Below, piece by piece: positions 43,615 through 51,105 of a DNA stretch of 64,000 bases. Each line of letters opens with the position of its first letter. The first letter of the stretch is position 1. The position numbers and the translations under genes were made by a program. The notes under the pieces were generated by a model. That model had not been told where the DNA came from. It was given only the letters and a program-made list of their open reading frames with translations, and ran no database searches. This DNA comes from DASWUZ01 sp036401375 (GTDB lineage: Bacteria > Acidobacteriota > Terriglobia > Terriglobales > Acidobacteriaceae): positions 45,036 through 109,035 of the forward strand of contig DASWVB010000001.1 in NCBI GenBank assembly GCA_036401375.1. Reading direction: 5' to 3'.

Positions 43615-43695
43615 GAGTCTGTGCGAGCGGGGTCTGTGCGAGCCGGAGTCTTTGCGGCAGAGTCTTTGCCGGCCAGAGTCTGTGAGTCAGAGTTC
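43615..43695. repeat. Degenerate 14-16-bp tandem repeats (GAGTCTNTGCG type)
   Basis: GAGTCT-type cores recur at 43615, 43630, 43646, 43660 and 43676, each followed by a similar TGTGCGAGC or TTTGCGG stretch. Noncoding, upstream of the ABC ATPase gene. Confidence 0.6.
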
Positions 43696-43781
43696 AGGCA
43701 GCATTCGCAAAGAAAGGCTCCAAGCCCGAAGCACCGGGGTGACCGCCGGCGGGCTCTGCCCTGCTTGAAGGGACGGGTTGT

Positions 43782-44288
43782 TCAGACGGATGCCATCGAC
43801 ATGGCGGGATCTTCGCGGAGGCGCCCGGGCTGGAGGGCGCTGCTGCCGTCCTGGCTGGCGGAACGTTCCGCTGGAGCAGCGGATTGGCAAGGGGGCTGGG
43901 GCGGGGCGGTGGCCTTCCTGGGGCCGCGCCTGCGCGCGATGAGGAGGCGTATGCGCTCCAGAACCTCGAGCGCAGTGCAGGCGCCCTTGGGCAGGAAGGC
44001 GTCGGCGCGGTCGGCTCGGCTGAACTCCTTGATGCTGCCGCTGATGAGGATCATGGGGACCTCGGGGGAGAGCTCCTTCATACGGCGTACCAGCTCGTTT
44101 CCGTCCATATAGGGCATGGAGAGATCGCTGAGCACGAGATCGATGCCGCCCTGGCGAAAGATGGCGAGTGCGGTTTCGCTGTGGGAGGCGATGAGGACGC
44201 GATAGCCGCGAGTCTCGAGCATGAACTTTCTGACGGTGAGCGTTTGTTCGTTGTCGTCAATGCAGAGAATGGTCTTTTTAGGGCGCAT
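43782..44288 (-). CDS. Single-domain-type response regulator with a variable tail
   Basis: 168 residues from MRPKKTILCIDDNEQT. The receiver domain (1-120) has the acidic pair in CIDDNE, phosphoacceptor Asp in LVLSDLSMPYMDG, Ser in ILISGS, and the conserved Lys in DAFLPKGA. The last ~45 residues are Pro/Ala/Ser-rich with no DNA-binding domain, so it probably signals by protein contact or as a phosphate sink. No kinase lies alongside. The upstream frame to 44537 is not conserved. Confidence 0.88.
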   Translation of the reverse strand: MRPKKTILCIDDNEQTLTVRKFMLETRGYRVLIASHSETALAIFRQGGIDLVLSDLSMPYMDGNELVRRMKELSPEVPMILISGSIKEFSRADRADAFLPKGACTALEVLERIRLLIARRRGPRKATAPPQPPCQSAAPAERSASQDGSSALQPGRLREDPAMSMASV

Positions 44289-44933
44289 GGGGTTGTAGAC
44301 AACTTTCCTGGAGAAGGGTGGAGGGTAGGCCGGGGCGCACTTCGAGGGTGCTGCCCGGCGGGGTTGTGGGGGCCGCAGCCCGCCCGACGTGCGAACTGGA
44401 GGAGACCGCCGGCGGGTCGCGTTGGCTGCACTCGATGGGCAGTCCTTACGCGCCAGACACGACGCCCCTCGCCTCATTCTGACGGGGCTGCGGAAAGCAG
44501 GAAGTGATGGCGCCAGTCTGCATCGACACACGCGCACTCGTGACTGCGCAGGCTCATGGATCAGCCGGCAACGACAGACATGGGTAGGCGGTGTGCCTGC
44601 CAGGGCACTCCTGCTTCAACTCAAATCGTTTGAATAGTCGGCGAAAGCACGTTGCGAAAGGGGCAACGTTTGGCAAGAGTACGAAGCGGGAAGGGGTCTG
44701 TAAATGGGGAACAGGCAGCGAAGATCGGAGGGGTGAGGGGTGAATTTCTGAGGATATTCACGCTGCATGCACAAAGCATGGGGTTTGGCGGTGTTCATCC
44801 TGTTGAAACGTTGTGGATCGCTCAAGGAAAACGCGGTGGATTGCTCAGAGAGAGGTGCGGTCCGGTTTTGCGCGAATCCTATTTTGTTGCTGGTTGCGGT
44901 TCGCGGATGGTTTGCGCGGTGTGCGGTCCAGGG

Positions 44934-45024
44934 TGCCGGTTTAGGATGCCGGTGTAGGGTGCCGATCAAGGGAGCCGATCAAGGGAGCCGATCAAGGGTG
45001 CCGGTTTAGGTAGCCGGTCTAGAC
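44934..45024. repeat. 13-bp minisatellite, seven units
   Basis: Seven consecutive 13-bp units starting at 44934, 44947, 44960, 44973, 44986, 44999 and 45012, consensus WGCCGRTYWAGGG. Units four and five are identical (AGCCGATCAAGGG). A period of 13 excludes a coding repeat in one frame. Confidence 0.9.
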
Positions 45025-45097
45025 CTCGTTCTACGGGGCCGTCTGCGGGGTGTTGTGCATCGCTGCATCCGGTGCGTGATCGTGCCCTGCTTCGGCG

Positions 45098-45126
45098 TTG
45101 GCCGTCTATCGAGGCGCCTGGATTCT
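45098..45126 (+). promoter_or_regulatory. Candidate promoter of the second tRNA-Cys
   Basis: TTGGCC (45098-45103), 17-bp spacer, GATTCT (45121-45126). The -10 is one base off TATTCT-type boxes; the tRNA begins 25 nt downstream. Confidence 0.4.
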
Positions 45127-45151
45127 GTTGTAAGGTTGGAGACACGAGTGG

Positions 45152-45227
45152 GCTCCGGTGGCGAAGTGGCTAACGCGCTGGTCTGCAAAACCAGTATTCG
45201 CGGGTTCAATTCCCGCCCGGAGCTCCA
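45152..45227 (+). tRNA. tRNA-Cys (GCA), second copy
   Basis: 76 nt with encoded CCA: acceptor GCTCCGG/CCGGAGC, discriminator T, anticodon stem CTGGT/ACCAG with loop containing GCA, T-arm GCGGG-TTCAATT-CCCGC. Same anticodon as the copy at 42406-42480 but with different stems. Confidence 0.95.
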
Positions 45228-45354
45228 ACTTTCACATCAAGGTTTAGTGACCTGCTGGCGGCTTCAATCCCGGGAGCGGACGCCTGGCGCGAACGCGGCG
45301 CGGGCTGATCGGAAGGCGGCAGCTGCGTTCGTGGCGGCGTCGGGACGTGGCCTT

Positions 45355-45915
45355 TTAGCCGGCCGTGGGTGCGGGGTCAGCCGGGGTGCGAGTTACGGTA
45401 AGATGCTCGCGCTTGAGGCTGACGGTGCGGTTGTCGCGGCGCTCATCTTTCCGCCTGAGGATGTGAACTTCTTCTACGAGGTAGAGCTGCCGGGTCCACA
45501 CCAGTCTCTCCTCGACGACCGGATAGATGATCGCGTCGTTTTCGGTGCGGATGGCGGGCTCGGTGTCGACGATCTGGTTGCACGGCACGCGCTTGATCTC
45601 GACGGTGCTGACGGAGAGCGGTACATCGAGCGTCTGCTCATACTCCTCGACATGCTTCTCGACTCGTACGCGGCCCGTCTCAACGGTGCGCTTGTCGACG
45701 CTGAGCTGCTCCTCGATGAGCGAGGTTGTGGCGGAGTCGACAGGCTGCCCCGAGGGCCCTGGCGCTGCCGGAACTTCGCTGAGGGGAGGTTGCTGGCCAG
45801 CATACTGGAGGAGGAGTCGTGTGGGCAGGCGAAACCACTTTCCTCCGGGGAGGCGAATCTCTGTGTCACCACGACTGATGTCGAGGTCATGGTTGGCAGT
45901 AAGTACATTTTCCAT
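45355..45915 (-). CDS. DUF2382 (YsnF/AvaK-type) stress protein, short form
   Basis: 186 residues starting MENVLTANHDLDI after an AGAGG-type ribosome-binding site. Residues ~60-180 have the DUF2382 pattern of alternating charged strands: IEEQLSVDKRTVETGRVRVEKHVEEYEQTLDVPLSVSTVEIKRVP, then a second half with IIYPVVEERLVWTRQLYLVEEVHI. Family members are linked to general stress in cyanobacteria, Bacillus and others, but the biochemical role is unknown. The N-terminal ~55 residues are unassigned. It is the last gene of a minus-strand module with two paralogues and an OmpA-type protein. Confidence 0.82.
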   Translation of the reverse strand: MENVLTANHDLDISRGDTEIRLPGGKWFRLPTRLLLQYAGQQPPLSEVPAAPGPSGQPVDSATTSLIEEQLSVDKRTVETGRVRVEKHVEEYEQTLDVPLSVSTVEIKRVPCNQIVDTEPAIRTENDAIIYPVVEERLVWTRQLYLVEEVHILRRKDERRDNRTVSLKREHLTVTRTPADPAPTAG

Positions 45916-46077
45916 AATCAGCCTCTATTTAACTGGAATTACGATGAGCTTAGCTACTCTATCTGGCAGCAAAGCCTGGTAAGTATCCTGGTGGGCGAAA
46001 AGGAAGGCCGGACAACTGGTGTCCGGCCCTGCGACTTATAGTCAGCTGAGTAAGATGCTGGTAACTCTATTTTGTAT

Positions 46078-46902
46078 TTAGTAGTTCTTCTTGGTGTCAG
46101 TGGCGTTGCCGACGAGGTTCTCAACCTCAACCTCGGTGCGGCGAACTGTATCCTGCACTGACTCGGTGCGCTCGGTCGACTGCTTGCCTACACGCACTTC
46201 CTCTACGACCCGGCTGTTCTTACCGACGACTGCCTCTTCACCGGTAGCGTAGACCTCGAAGGACTTGTCTCCGCCGGCAAAGTCAGCAGCGGTCGCGGCC
46301 CGGTTTACGGGGCGACGCTCGACGTTGATCTGCTCATCCCTGAGAGTAACGTCTGCCTCGACTGGACGCTCGACGACATGCGAGTAGATGCGCACGCCGC
46401 CGCGATCCACTTCGCGCTTGCCGACTACGAGCTCTTCCTCAACGACAGGGATGGCAGTCTCGCCGGTCAGATTGGCGTTGCCGGCTCCGCTGTAGACGGG
46501 GGTTCCGGCGCCTGCGGCCTGCTCGTAGCTGCCGTCGATATCACGGGCGCCGTACTCCTTGAGGGTCGCGGCTACCTCAGTGGCCTCGTCGTCATCAACG
46601 GTCGCCGTCAGCAGGGCGCCGCCGCTGTTCACGCCGGCTGCGTAGTGATGATGAACATCCTCATCACCGCCGGTCAGGTTGCGGAAGAAGCTGCTGATCT
46701 TGTCGCCGATGCCGGTGCCGGCGCCAGCGTCGTTGCCGGAGGTCGAGTAGCTGGAGTTGGTGGTGTAATCTTCGGCGCTGCTACCCTCGTCGTTAGCTAC
46801 CACTTTAATGTTTCCCGACTCGTAACCGTCGGCGATAAGTGTCTTCTTGACTTGCTCGGCTTGCGCGACCGAACTGAAGAGTCCTACAACTGTTTTCGAC
46901 AT
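46078..46902 (-). CDS. DUF2382 stress protein with N-terminal GSP17M-like domain
   Basis: 274 residues; AAGGAG lies 8 nt before the ATG. The N-terminus SKTVVGLFSSVAQAEQVKKTLIADGY matches the general-stress-protein 17M (YflT-like) fold. A Ser/Gly-rich linker follows, and then a full DUF2382 domain (PVVEEELVVGKREVDRGGVRIYSHVVERPVEADVTLRDEQINVERRPVNR, ending RTEVEVENL). Domain order is shared with the paralogue at 47458-48264. Probably cytoplasmic and stress-induced; this is inferred from the family and from the neighbouring catalase. Confidence 0.85.
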   Translation of the reverse strand: MSKTVVGLFSSVAQAEQVKKTLIADGYESGNIKVVANDEGSSAEDYTTNSSYSTSGNDAGAGTGIGDKISSFFRNLTGGDEDVHHHYAAGVNSGGALLTATVDDDEATEVAATLKEYGARDIDGSYEQAAGAGTPVYSGAGNANLTGETAIPVVEEELVVGKREVDRGGVRIYSHVVERPVEADVTLRDEQINVERRPVNRAATAADFAGGDKSFEVYATGEEAVVGKNSRVVEEVRVGKQSTERTESVQDTVRRTEVEVENLVGNATDTKKNY

Positions 46903-46925
46903 AACATTTCTCCTTGTGTGAGTAG

Positions 46926-47429
46926 TTACTGCTGCGAAAAGAGTTCGACGCGGCGGTTGTCAGCCTTTCCCTGGGCGGTCGCATTGGTGTCAACGGGCTT
47001 TGCTGCTCCAAAGCCCTCACCGGTGAGACGGCTGCGGTCGATTCCCTGACTTTGCAGGTAATCCACAACGGTCTTTGCGCGCTGGTCAGAGAGGGTGTCG
47101 TTATGCGAGGGTGCACCGGTGCTGTCGGTGTAGCCCTCGAGTCGAAGGTGGACGTTTGGATTGCCCTTCATCGCGGCTGCGGCCTTTTGCAGGGTGGCTT
47201 GACCCTCCGGGGTGAGGGTCGCCTTGTCGGTGTCGAAGTGCACCGTTCCAAGGTCGGGGAAGGCGGCCGCAGCTGCTGCCGGTGCAGCCTCGCCTGCGGT
47301 TGCGGGTTCATCGCGGTGACGGGTGAGAAAGAAAGCAAGCAGTGCGAGCAGCAGGAGGAGGGGAAGCAGCCATGCCCAGATGGGCATCGCCTTCTTCTTT
47401 TCCTCGTAAACCTTGATGTTGTCAGCCAT
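46926..47429 (-). CDS. OmpA-family protein with one transmembrane helix
   Basis: 167 residues from MADNIKVYEEKK (GGAG upstream; a TTG two codons earlier is less likely). One helix, WAWLLPLLLLLALLAFFL (about 18-36), is followed by an Ala/Pro-rich spacer and an OmpA C-terminal domain: VHFDTDKATLTPEGQATL, LEGYTDSTGAPSHNDTLSDQRAKTVVDYLQSQGI and NRRVELF. The peptidoglycan-contact Asp and Arg of the NxxLSxxRA region are kept. It probably sits in the inner membrane with the domain gripping peptidoglycan, in an operon between two DUF2382 genes. Confidence 0.9.
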   Translation of the reverse strand: MADNIKVYEEKKKAMPIWAWLLPLLLLLALLAFFLTRHRDEPATAGEAAPAAAAAAFPDLGTVHFDTDKATLTPEGQATLQKAAAAMKGNPNVHLRLEGYTDSTGAPSHNDTLSDQRAKTVVDYLQSQGIDRSRLTGEGFGAAKPVDTNATAQGKADNRRVELFSQQ

Positions 47430-47457
47430 GATCAATCTCCGTGGTCAGTGCAGTGCG

Positions 47458-48264
47458 TTAGAAGGTGCGGTTGGAGGTCTCGCGAGTTTCGCCGGCCGGG
47501 ATGTCTTCGACCTCGAGCTCGGTGTGCCGCACGGTGTCCTGGATGTGCTCGGTGCGCTGGCCGGTGACCTTGTTGACGACTACCTCTTCGACCACCCGGG
47601 CAGTCTTGCTGACGACGGGCTCTTCGGCGGTCTCGGTGAGTTCGATGGTGCTGCCCTGGTGGGCCATGAGGTCGGCCTGGGTCGCGGGACGATTGACTGC
47701 GTTCCTCTCGACCACGACGTGCTCTTCGCGCAGGTTGATCGACTTCTCGACCGGGACCTCGACGGTGCGCTGGTTGACGCGAATGCCACCCTGATCGAGG
47801 TGACGCTTGCCGATCCTGAACTCCTCTTCGACGATCGCAATCGATTCGCCGTCGGCCGGATCGCCGGAGGCGGGATCGCTGTTGGCGACAGCGCCGGTGG
47901 CCAGGGCGCCGGCGGCAAGAGGAGCGGCGGCGGCGTAGGCGCGTCCCGTCGAGGCCTCGTCAATCTTGGTGGCGTGGTGCTCGCCGAAGATACGTTCGAC
48001 GGCCTCGACGTACTGCGAGGTAGTCGAGACGGCAATGATGCTCCCCCCCTGCTGAATGCCCTGTTGCAGGTGATCGAGATCGCGGGCGGGGACACCCAGC
48101 GTCTGAAGAGTTGCGCCACCGGAGGCCTGGTAGGCGCCTGACCCGATGACGGAGACGGCGGACTGCGGAAGCCCGGCCTGGTAGAGATCTTCAAGGGCAG
48201 CTTTGGCCTGGTCCTCATGGTGAAAGAGGCAAACCAGGGTGGTGCTCTCGTTCTGCGTTGTCAT
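47458..48264 (-). CDS. DUF2382 stress protein, first gene of the stress module
   Basis: 268 residues; the ATG at 48264 is preceded by AAGGAGAAGAC, so the in-frame ATG at 48303 is not needed. N-terminal GSP17M-like part (STTLVCLFHHEDQAKAALEDLYQAG), a Gly/Ser/Ala linker, then DUF2382 (SIAIVEEEFRIGKRHLDQGGIRVNQRTVEVPVEKSINLREEHVVVERNAVNRPAT, ending RHTELEVEDI). Close paralogue of the protein at 46078-46902. It leads the DUF2382-OmpA-DUF2382-DUF2382 series (gaps 28, 23 and 162 bp). Confidence 0.87.
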   Translation of the reverse strand: MTTQNESTTLVCLFHHEDQAKAALEDLYQAGLPQSAVSVIGSGAYQASGGATLQTLGVPARDLDHLQQGIQQGGSIIAVSTTSQYVEAVERIFGEHHATKIDEASTGRAYAAAAPLAAGALATGAVANSDPASGDPADGESIAIVEEEFRIGKRHLDQGGIRVNQRTVEVPVEKSINLREEHVVVERNAVNRPATQADLMAHQGSTIELTETAEEPVVSKTARVVEEVVVNKVTGQRTEHIQDTVRHTELEVEDIPAGETRETSNRTF

Positions 48265-48866
48265 GTCTTCTCCTTGAATGCCGGTCAAAGAATGCACGGT
48301 CAAAAACGCGTGAGGAAATCGAGTGTGACGTGCGGTAGTGAATCGGCACGTCCTGCTCTATCCTTCGCGGCCCAACACATCAAACAATCACGATCAGGTA
48401 GTTAAGAATTTGGGGTGGGGTGTGGCCTTCGGGTCGATACCTGCAGCTCACGGTCTTGCTACGTCTTGCTTTTAGGTGCTGAAAGACGCTGCGTTGTTGC
48501 TTTCTACTTTCTGGATATCAGGTGAATAAAGAATGAAGAAGTAAGTGGGGGTGGAGATGAGTAGAAGGATGAGGGAGAGTATGCGACTCAGCCCGATGAG
48601 CTATAGCTCTGCGAACGAGAGCTTAAGTCGAGGTGAAGGCTGCATGTAAGCACCGGACAGGTGGAAGGTGAGCGACTTAGATGGATCATCCCTGGATTGG
48701 GTGAGTCTGGAGTTGCGCGGATTGAATCTTTTGCTGAACTTGGCGCGGCATCGTTGCTGTCTCAAACGGGAACGGTAGGGGCGGCGGGAGGAGGGCAGAG
48801 GCGCAGGGGACGACCTGGCGGTCGCCCCTGCGGTAGATGAGTCACGCCCTCTTGAGCTTGAGGGAA
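48265..48866. other. Intergenic region (602 bp) between the DUF2382 operon and Mn-catalase
   Basis: Upstream region of the DUF2382 operon. Just before that operon's ribosome-binding site two direct ~14-bp repeats occur (TTGACCG-N-GCATTC on the minus strand, about 48276-48304). A 30-codon frame at 48557-48649 has a GGTGGAG-like site but no other support. A hairpin lies near the catalase stop. Confidence 0.6.
48803..48831 (-). terminator. Strong hairpin downstream of Mn-catalase
   Basis: GCAGGGG and CGACC with one bulged A pair with GGTCG and CCCCTGC around the loop TGGC: a 12-bp stem, 36 nt after the catalase stop. No T-run follows on the minus strand, so classic intrinsic termination is uncertain. 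Confidence 0.45.
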
Positions 48867-49889
48867 TTACTTCTTCTTTTTTGACGGATTCGGGGTGGTC
48901 TTACGCTTCACCTGAGCAGATGCAGCGGGACTGTCGGACGTGCTTCCCTGGAAGCGCGAGTGAAGGCCGTCTCCAGGTTGAAGGGGCGAGATGCCGCCGC
49001 GGGCCATGAGCTGTGCGGCAATCTCGTAGATCTCCTCCGGAGCGTAGTCGGGCGAGAAGAGGCTGCGGGACTCGCCGATGACCGGACCCTCGGCAGCGTA
49101 GTCGGGCGCGCCCTTGATAACCTCGAGCTCTTCGCCATCGGCCCAGTCGGCGGGGCCTGACCAGACTCCGGCCACGTCCGCGTAGTCCGTATCAGAGAAG
49201 GTATAGAGCCTGCGATGGCTGCCTATCTGCTGCCACTTGCGCGCCTCGGGGATCTTAGAGTCGTCGATGTTGGGGGTGGGCAGCATCTTCGTGACCTCGA
49301 CCCCGGTCACCTTGCGCAGAGCGAGGGCGTAAGCGGCCTGGTGCACTCCGCCCCTGACCATGAGGTAGCCGATCACGTCGCGAGCCGCCTGGTTGGTAGT
49401 CATCTGGTAGCAGCGATGCTTGTGCATGCGTGCGCCGGTCTCGAGGAAGAAGTTGTGGAGCAGGTCGGCGACCAGGTTGCCGCTGGAGAAGACGTGCTGC
49501 CCGGTCCAGAAGTGGCCCATGGAATCCATGACCTGGTGTCCACCCCCTCCGACGATGGTGTGGTGGGTGTTGCGCAGGTTTTTCGCGTCTTCCAGTGGCG
49601 CAGAGGTCGGATCCGCCTCAGGTACAGAGCCCTCCAGCATGAGGTTGATGGCTGTCGAGATGAGCTCGACGTGTCCGAGTTCCTCAGCGGTAATGCTGGC
49701 AACGAGGTCGTAGAAGGGCTTGAGCCGCTTCTTCTCCTTGAATCCGAATGACTGATGCAAGTAGTTGTTGAGGGTGGACATTTCGCCAAACTTGCCGCCC
49801 AGCAGTTCCTGGATAGCAGCAGCTCCATTGGGGTCTGGATTGGCCGGCTTTTGGAGCGGAATCAGCAATTTCTCGGAACGAAAAAACAT
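48867..49889 (-). CDS. Manganese-containing (non-haem) catalase
   Basis: 340 residues from MFFRSEKLLIPLQKP, with GAGAGG upstream; the frame extends to 49979 without conservation. The four-helix ferritin-like core carries the dimanganese ligands: the IQELLGGKFGEMSTLNNYLHQS helix, ITAEELGHVELI (EExxH) and the later GARMHKHRCYQMT and RDVIGYLMVRGGVHQAAYALAL helices. It dismutates hydrogen peroxide. The ~45-residue tail is Ser/Lys-rich and ends KKKK. Next to DUF2382 and OmpA-type genes, it fits a general or desiccation-type stress module. Confidence 0.95.
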   Translation of the reverse strand: MFFRSEKLLIPLQKPANPDPNGAAAIQELLGGKFGEMSTLNNYLHQSFGFKEKKRLKPFYDLVASITAEELGHVELISTAINLMLEGSVPEADPTSAPLEDAKNLRNTHHTIVGGGGHQVMDSMGHFWTGQHVFSSGNLVADLLHNFFLETGARMHKHRCYQMTTNQAARDVIGYLMVRGGVHQAAYALALRKVTGVEVTKMLPTPNIDDSKIPEARKWQQIGSHRRLYTFSDTDYADVAGVWSGPADWADGEELEVIKGAPDYAAEGPVIGESRSLFSPDYAPEEIYEIAAQLMARGGISPLQPGDGLHSRFQGSTSDSPAASAQVKRKTTPNPSKKKK

Positions 49890-50183
49890 GGGGAACCTCT
49901 CGTGGGTGATGGTGCAGGGAAGGACGGTCTCTGCCGGGGAGCGGAGACGGAAGATGCGCACTGGTGGTGCGTCGCGCACGGCGGATCAGCGTGCAGCTAG
50001 GATGGGCCGGGGGAGGGTTCCGGGGAGACCCCCGGCGGGAGAGTCTTCGGGCCAAGTTGCCGGGGTGAAACTAAGCAGCGGAAAATTCACGCACGATCAT
50101 TTCTCAAGTCAGCTCAGGTTTATGGCTGGTGAGGAGCGCTGTGTCGCGAGAGCGGGGGACTGCTGCGGGCCTGGACGAGCAAG

Positions 50184-51104
50184 TCAGTCGCGATTCTTCT
50201 CCGGCGCGTAGTACTGGTAGGAGGATCCGTGCAGGGCGTGGAGGGTTCCAAAGCCGCGCGCTACCAGTACCATGCCCTTGACGATGCGCTCCTTGGCCCA
50301 GAAGCCGATGGCCATCTTGACGAGTCCGAGACCGATGCCAGCGAGGGCGATTCCGAAGCGAGCCACCCTGGTGCGGAGGCCGGGATCGATGTACTGGCAG
50401 GACCGGGTGTATCGATTGGCGCTGCTATAGGCGCGTTCTATGAGCCAGTGGGTGTTGGCGCGGCTGGGGGAGACGATCTCGCTCACTCGCGCCTCGTTGC
50501 ACCACATGGCCCTGGCTCCGCTGTCACGCAGATTCATAAAGAAGAAGGTGTCGCTGCCGCCGGTGTAGCGGAAGCGCGCGTCGAAGCGGCAATCCTTGAG
50601 GGCGGACCTTTTGAGCAGCACGTTATTGGTGGCGATCGACTTTGGGACGGCGCCAGTGGGCATGTCGCAGGGAGAGAAGAACTCTCCGCGGCGGACCCAG
50701 TCGGGGACCTGTTCAAAGCGCGGGAGCACGGGGCCGCAGACGATCTCTGCCGAGGAGTTCCTCTGGGCGTGGACGAGGTTTGCGAGCCAGTGCGGGTCTG
50801 CAATCTCGTCGTCATCGATGAAGGCCACAAAGTCGTAGGAGGCAGTCTCGTCGAGGGCGCGGTTGCGTGCCTGGGGGATGCCTGGATTCGGTTCGATGAG
50901 ATACCTGCAGCGGTAAGTGGATCCTGCTGTCAGCTGGTTGTAGATGGGGAGCGCAGAGCCGGCGGGATCGTTGTCGATGACGAGGACATCCATGGTGATG
51001 CCAGCCTGCGGCAGGCCCAGCTGGAGGTCGAGGGAGCGAAGGCAGTCCCCGAGCAGCTCGGGACGTCGATGGGTCAAGAGGCAGACGCAGACGGAGGAAG
51101 GCAT
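50184..51104 (-). CDS. Glycosyltransferase family 2
   Basis: 306 residues from MPSSVCVCLLTHRRPELL; the ATG lies directly after the flippase stop (TGACATG), and a longer upstream frame is only an antisense-like shadow of that gene. GT-A motifs: VLVIDNDPAGS, PGIPQARNRALDETASYDFVAFIDDDE, and FRYTGGSDTFFFMNLRDSGARAMWC. The C-terminus has a hydrophobic segment (FGIALAGIGLGLVKMAIGF), suggesting membrane association. It works with the adjacent flippase in a surface-glycan pathway. Confidence 0.9.
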   Translation of the reverse strand: MPSSVCVCLLTHRRPELLGDCLRSLDLQLGLPQAGITMDVLVIDNDPAGSALPIYNQLTAGSTYRCRYLIEPNPGIPQARNRALDETASYDFVAFIDDDEIADPHWLANLVHAQRNSSAEIVCGPVLPRFEQVPDWVRRGEFFSPCDMPTGAVPKSIATNNVLLKRSALKDCRFDARFRYTGGSDTFFFMNLRDSGARAMWCNEARVSEIVSPSRANTHWLIERAYSSANRYTRSCQYIDPGLRTRVARFGIALAGIGLGLVKMAIGFWAKERIVKGMVLVARGFGTLHALHGSSYQYYAPEKNRD

Positions 51105-51105
51105 G

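Larger units (their letters stand above)
44289..45151. other. Long intergenic region (863 bp) with a minisatellite
   Basis: No supported gene. Part of it may be the promoter region of the response regulator on the minus strand. It contains a 13-bp tandem repeat at 44934-45024 and, at the right end, a candidate promoter for the second tRNA-Cys. Confidence 0.7.

Noticed and set aside
44934..45024. CRISPR array
   Set aside because: Units are 13 bp and contiguous with no spacers.
45055..46041. 328-codon plus-strand frame over tRNA-Cys and the short DUF2382 gene
   Set aside because: It runs through the tRNA and is antisense to a recognisable DUF2382 protein with its own ribosome-binding site.
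48557..48649. 30-codon frame with a GGTGGAG-like ribosome-binding site
   Set aside because: Too short and too Ser/Met/Arg-rich to support without conservation data.
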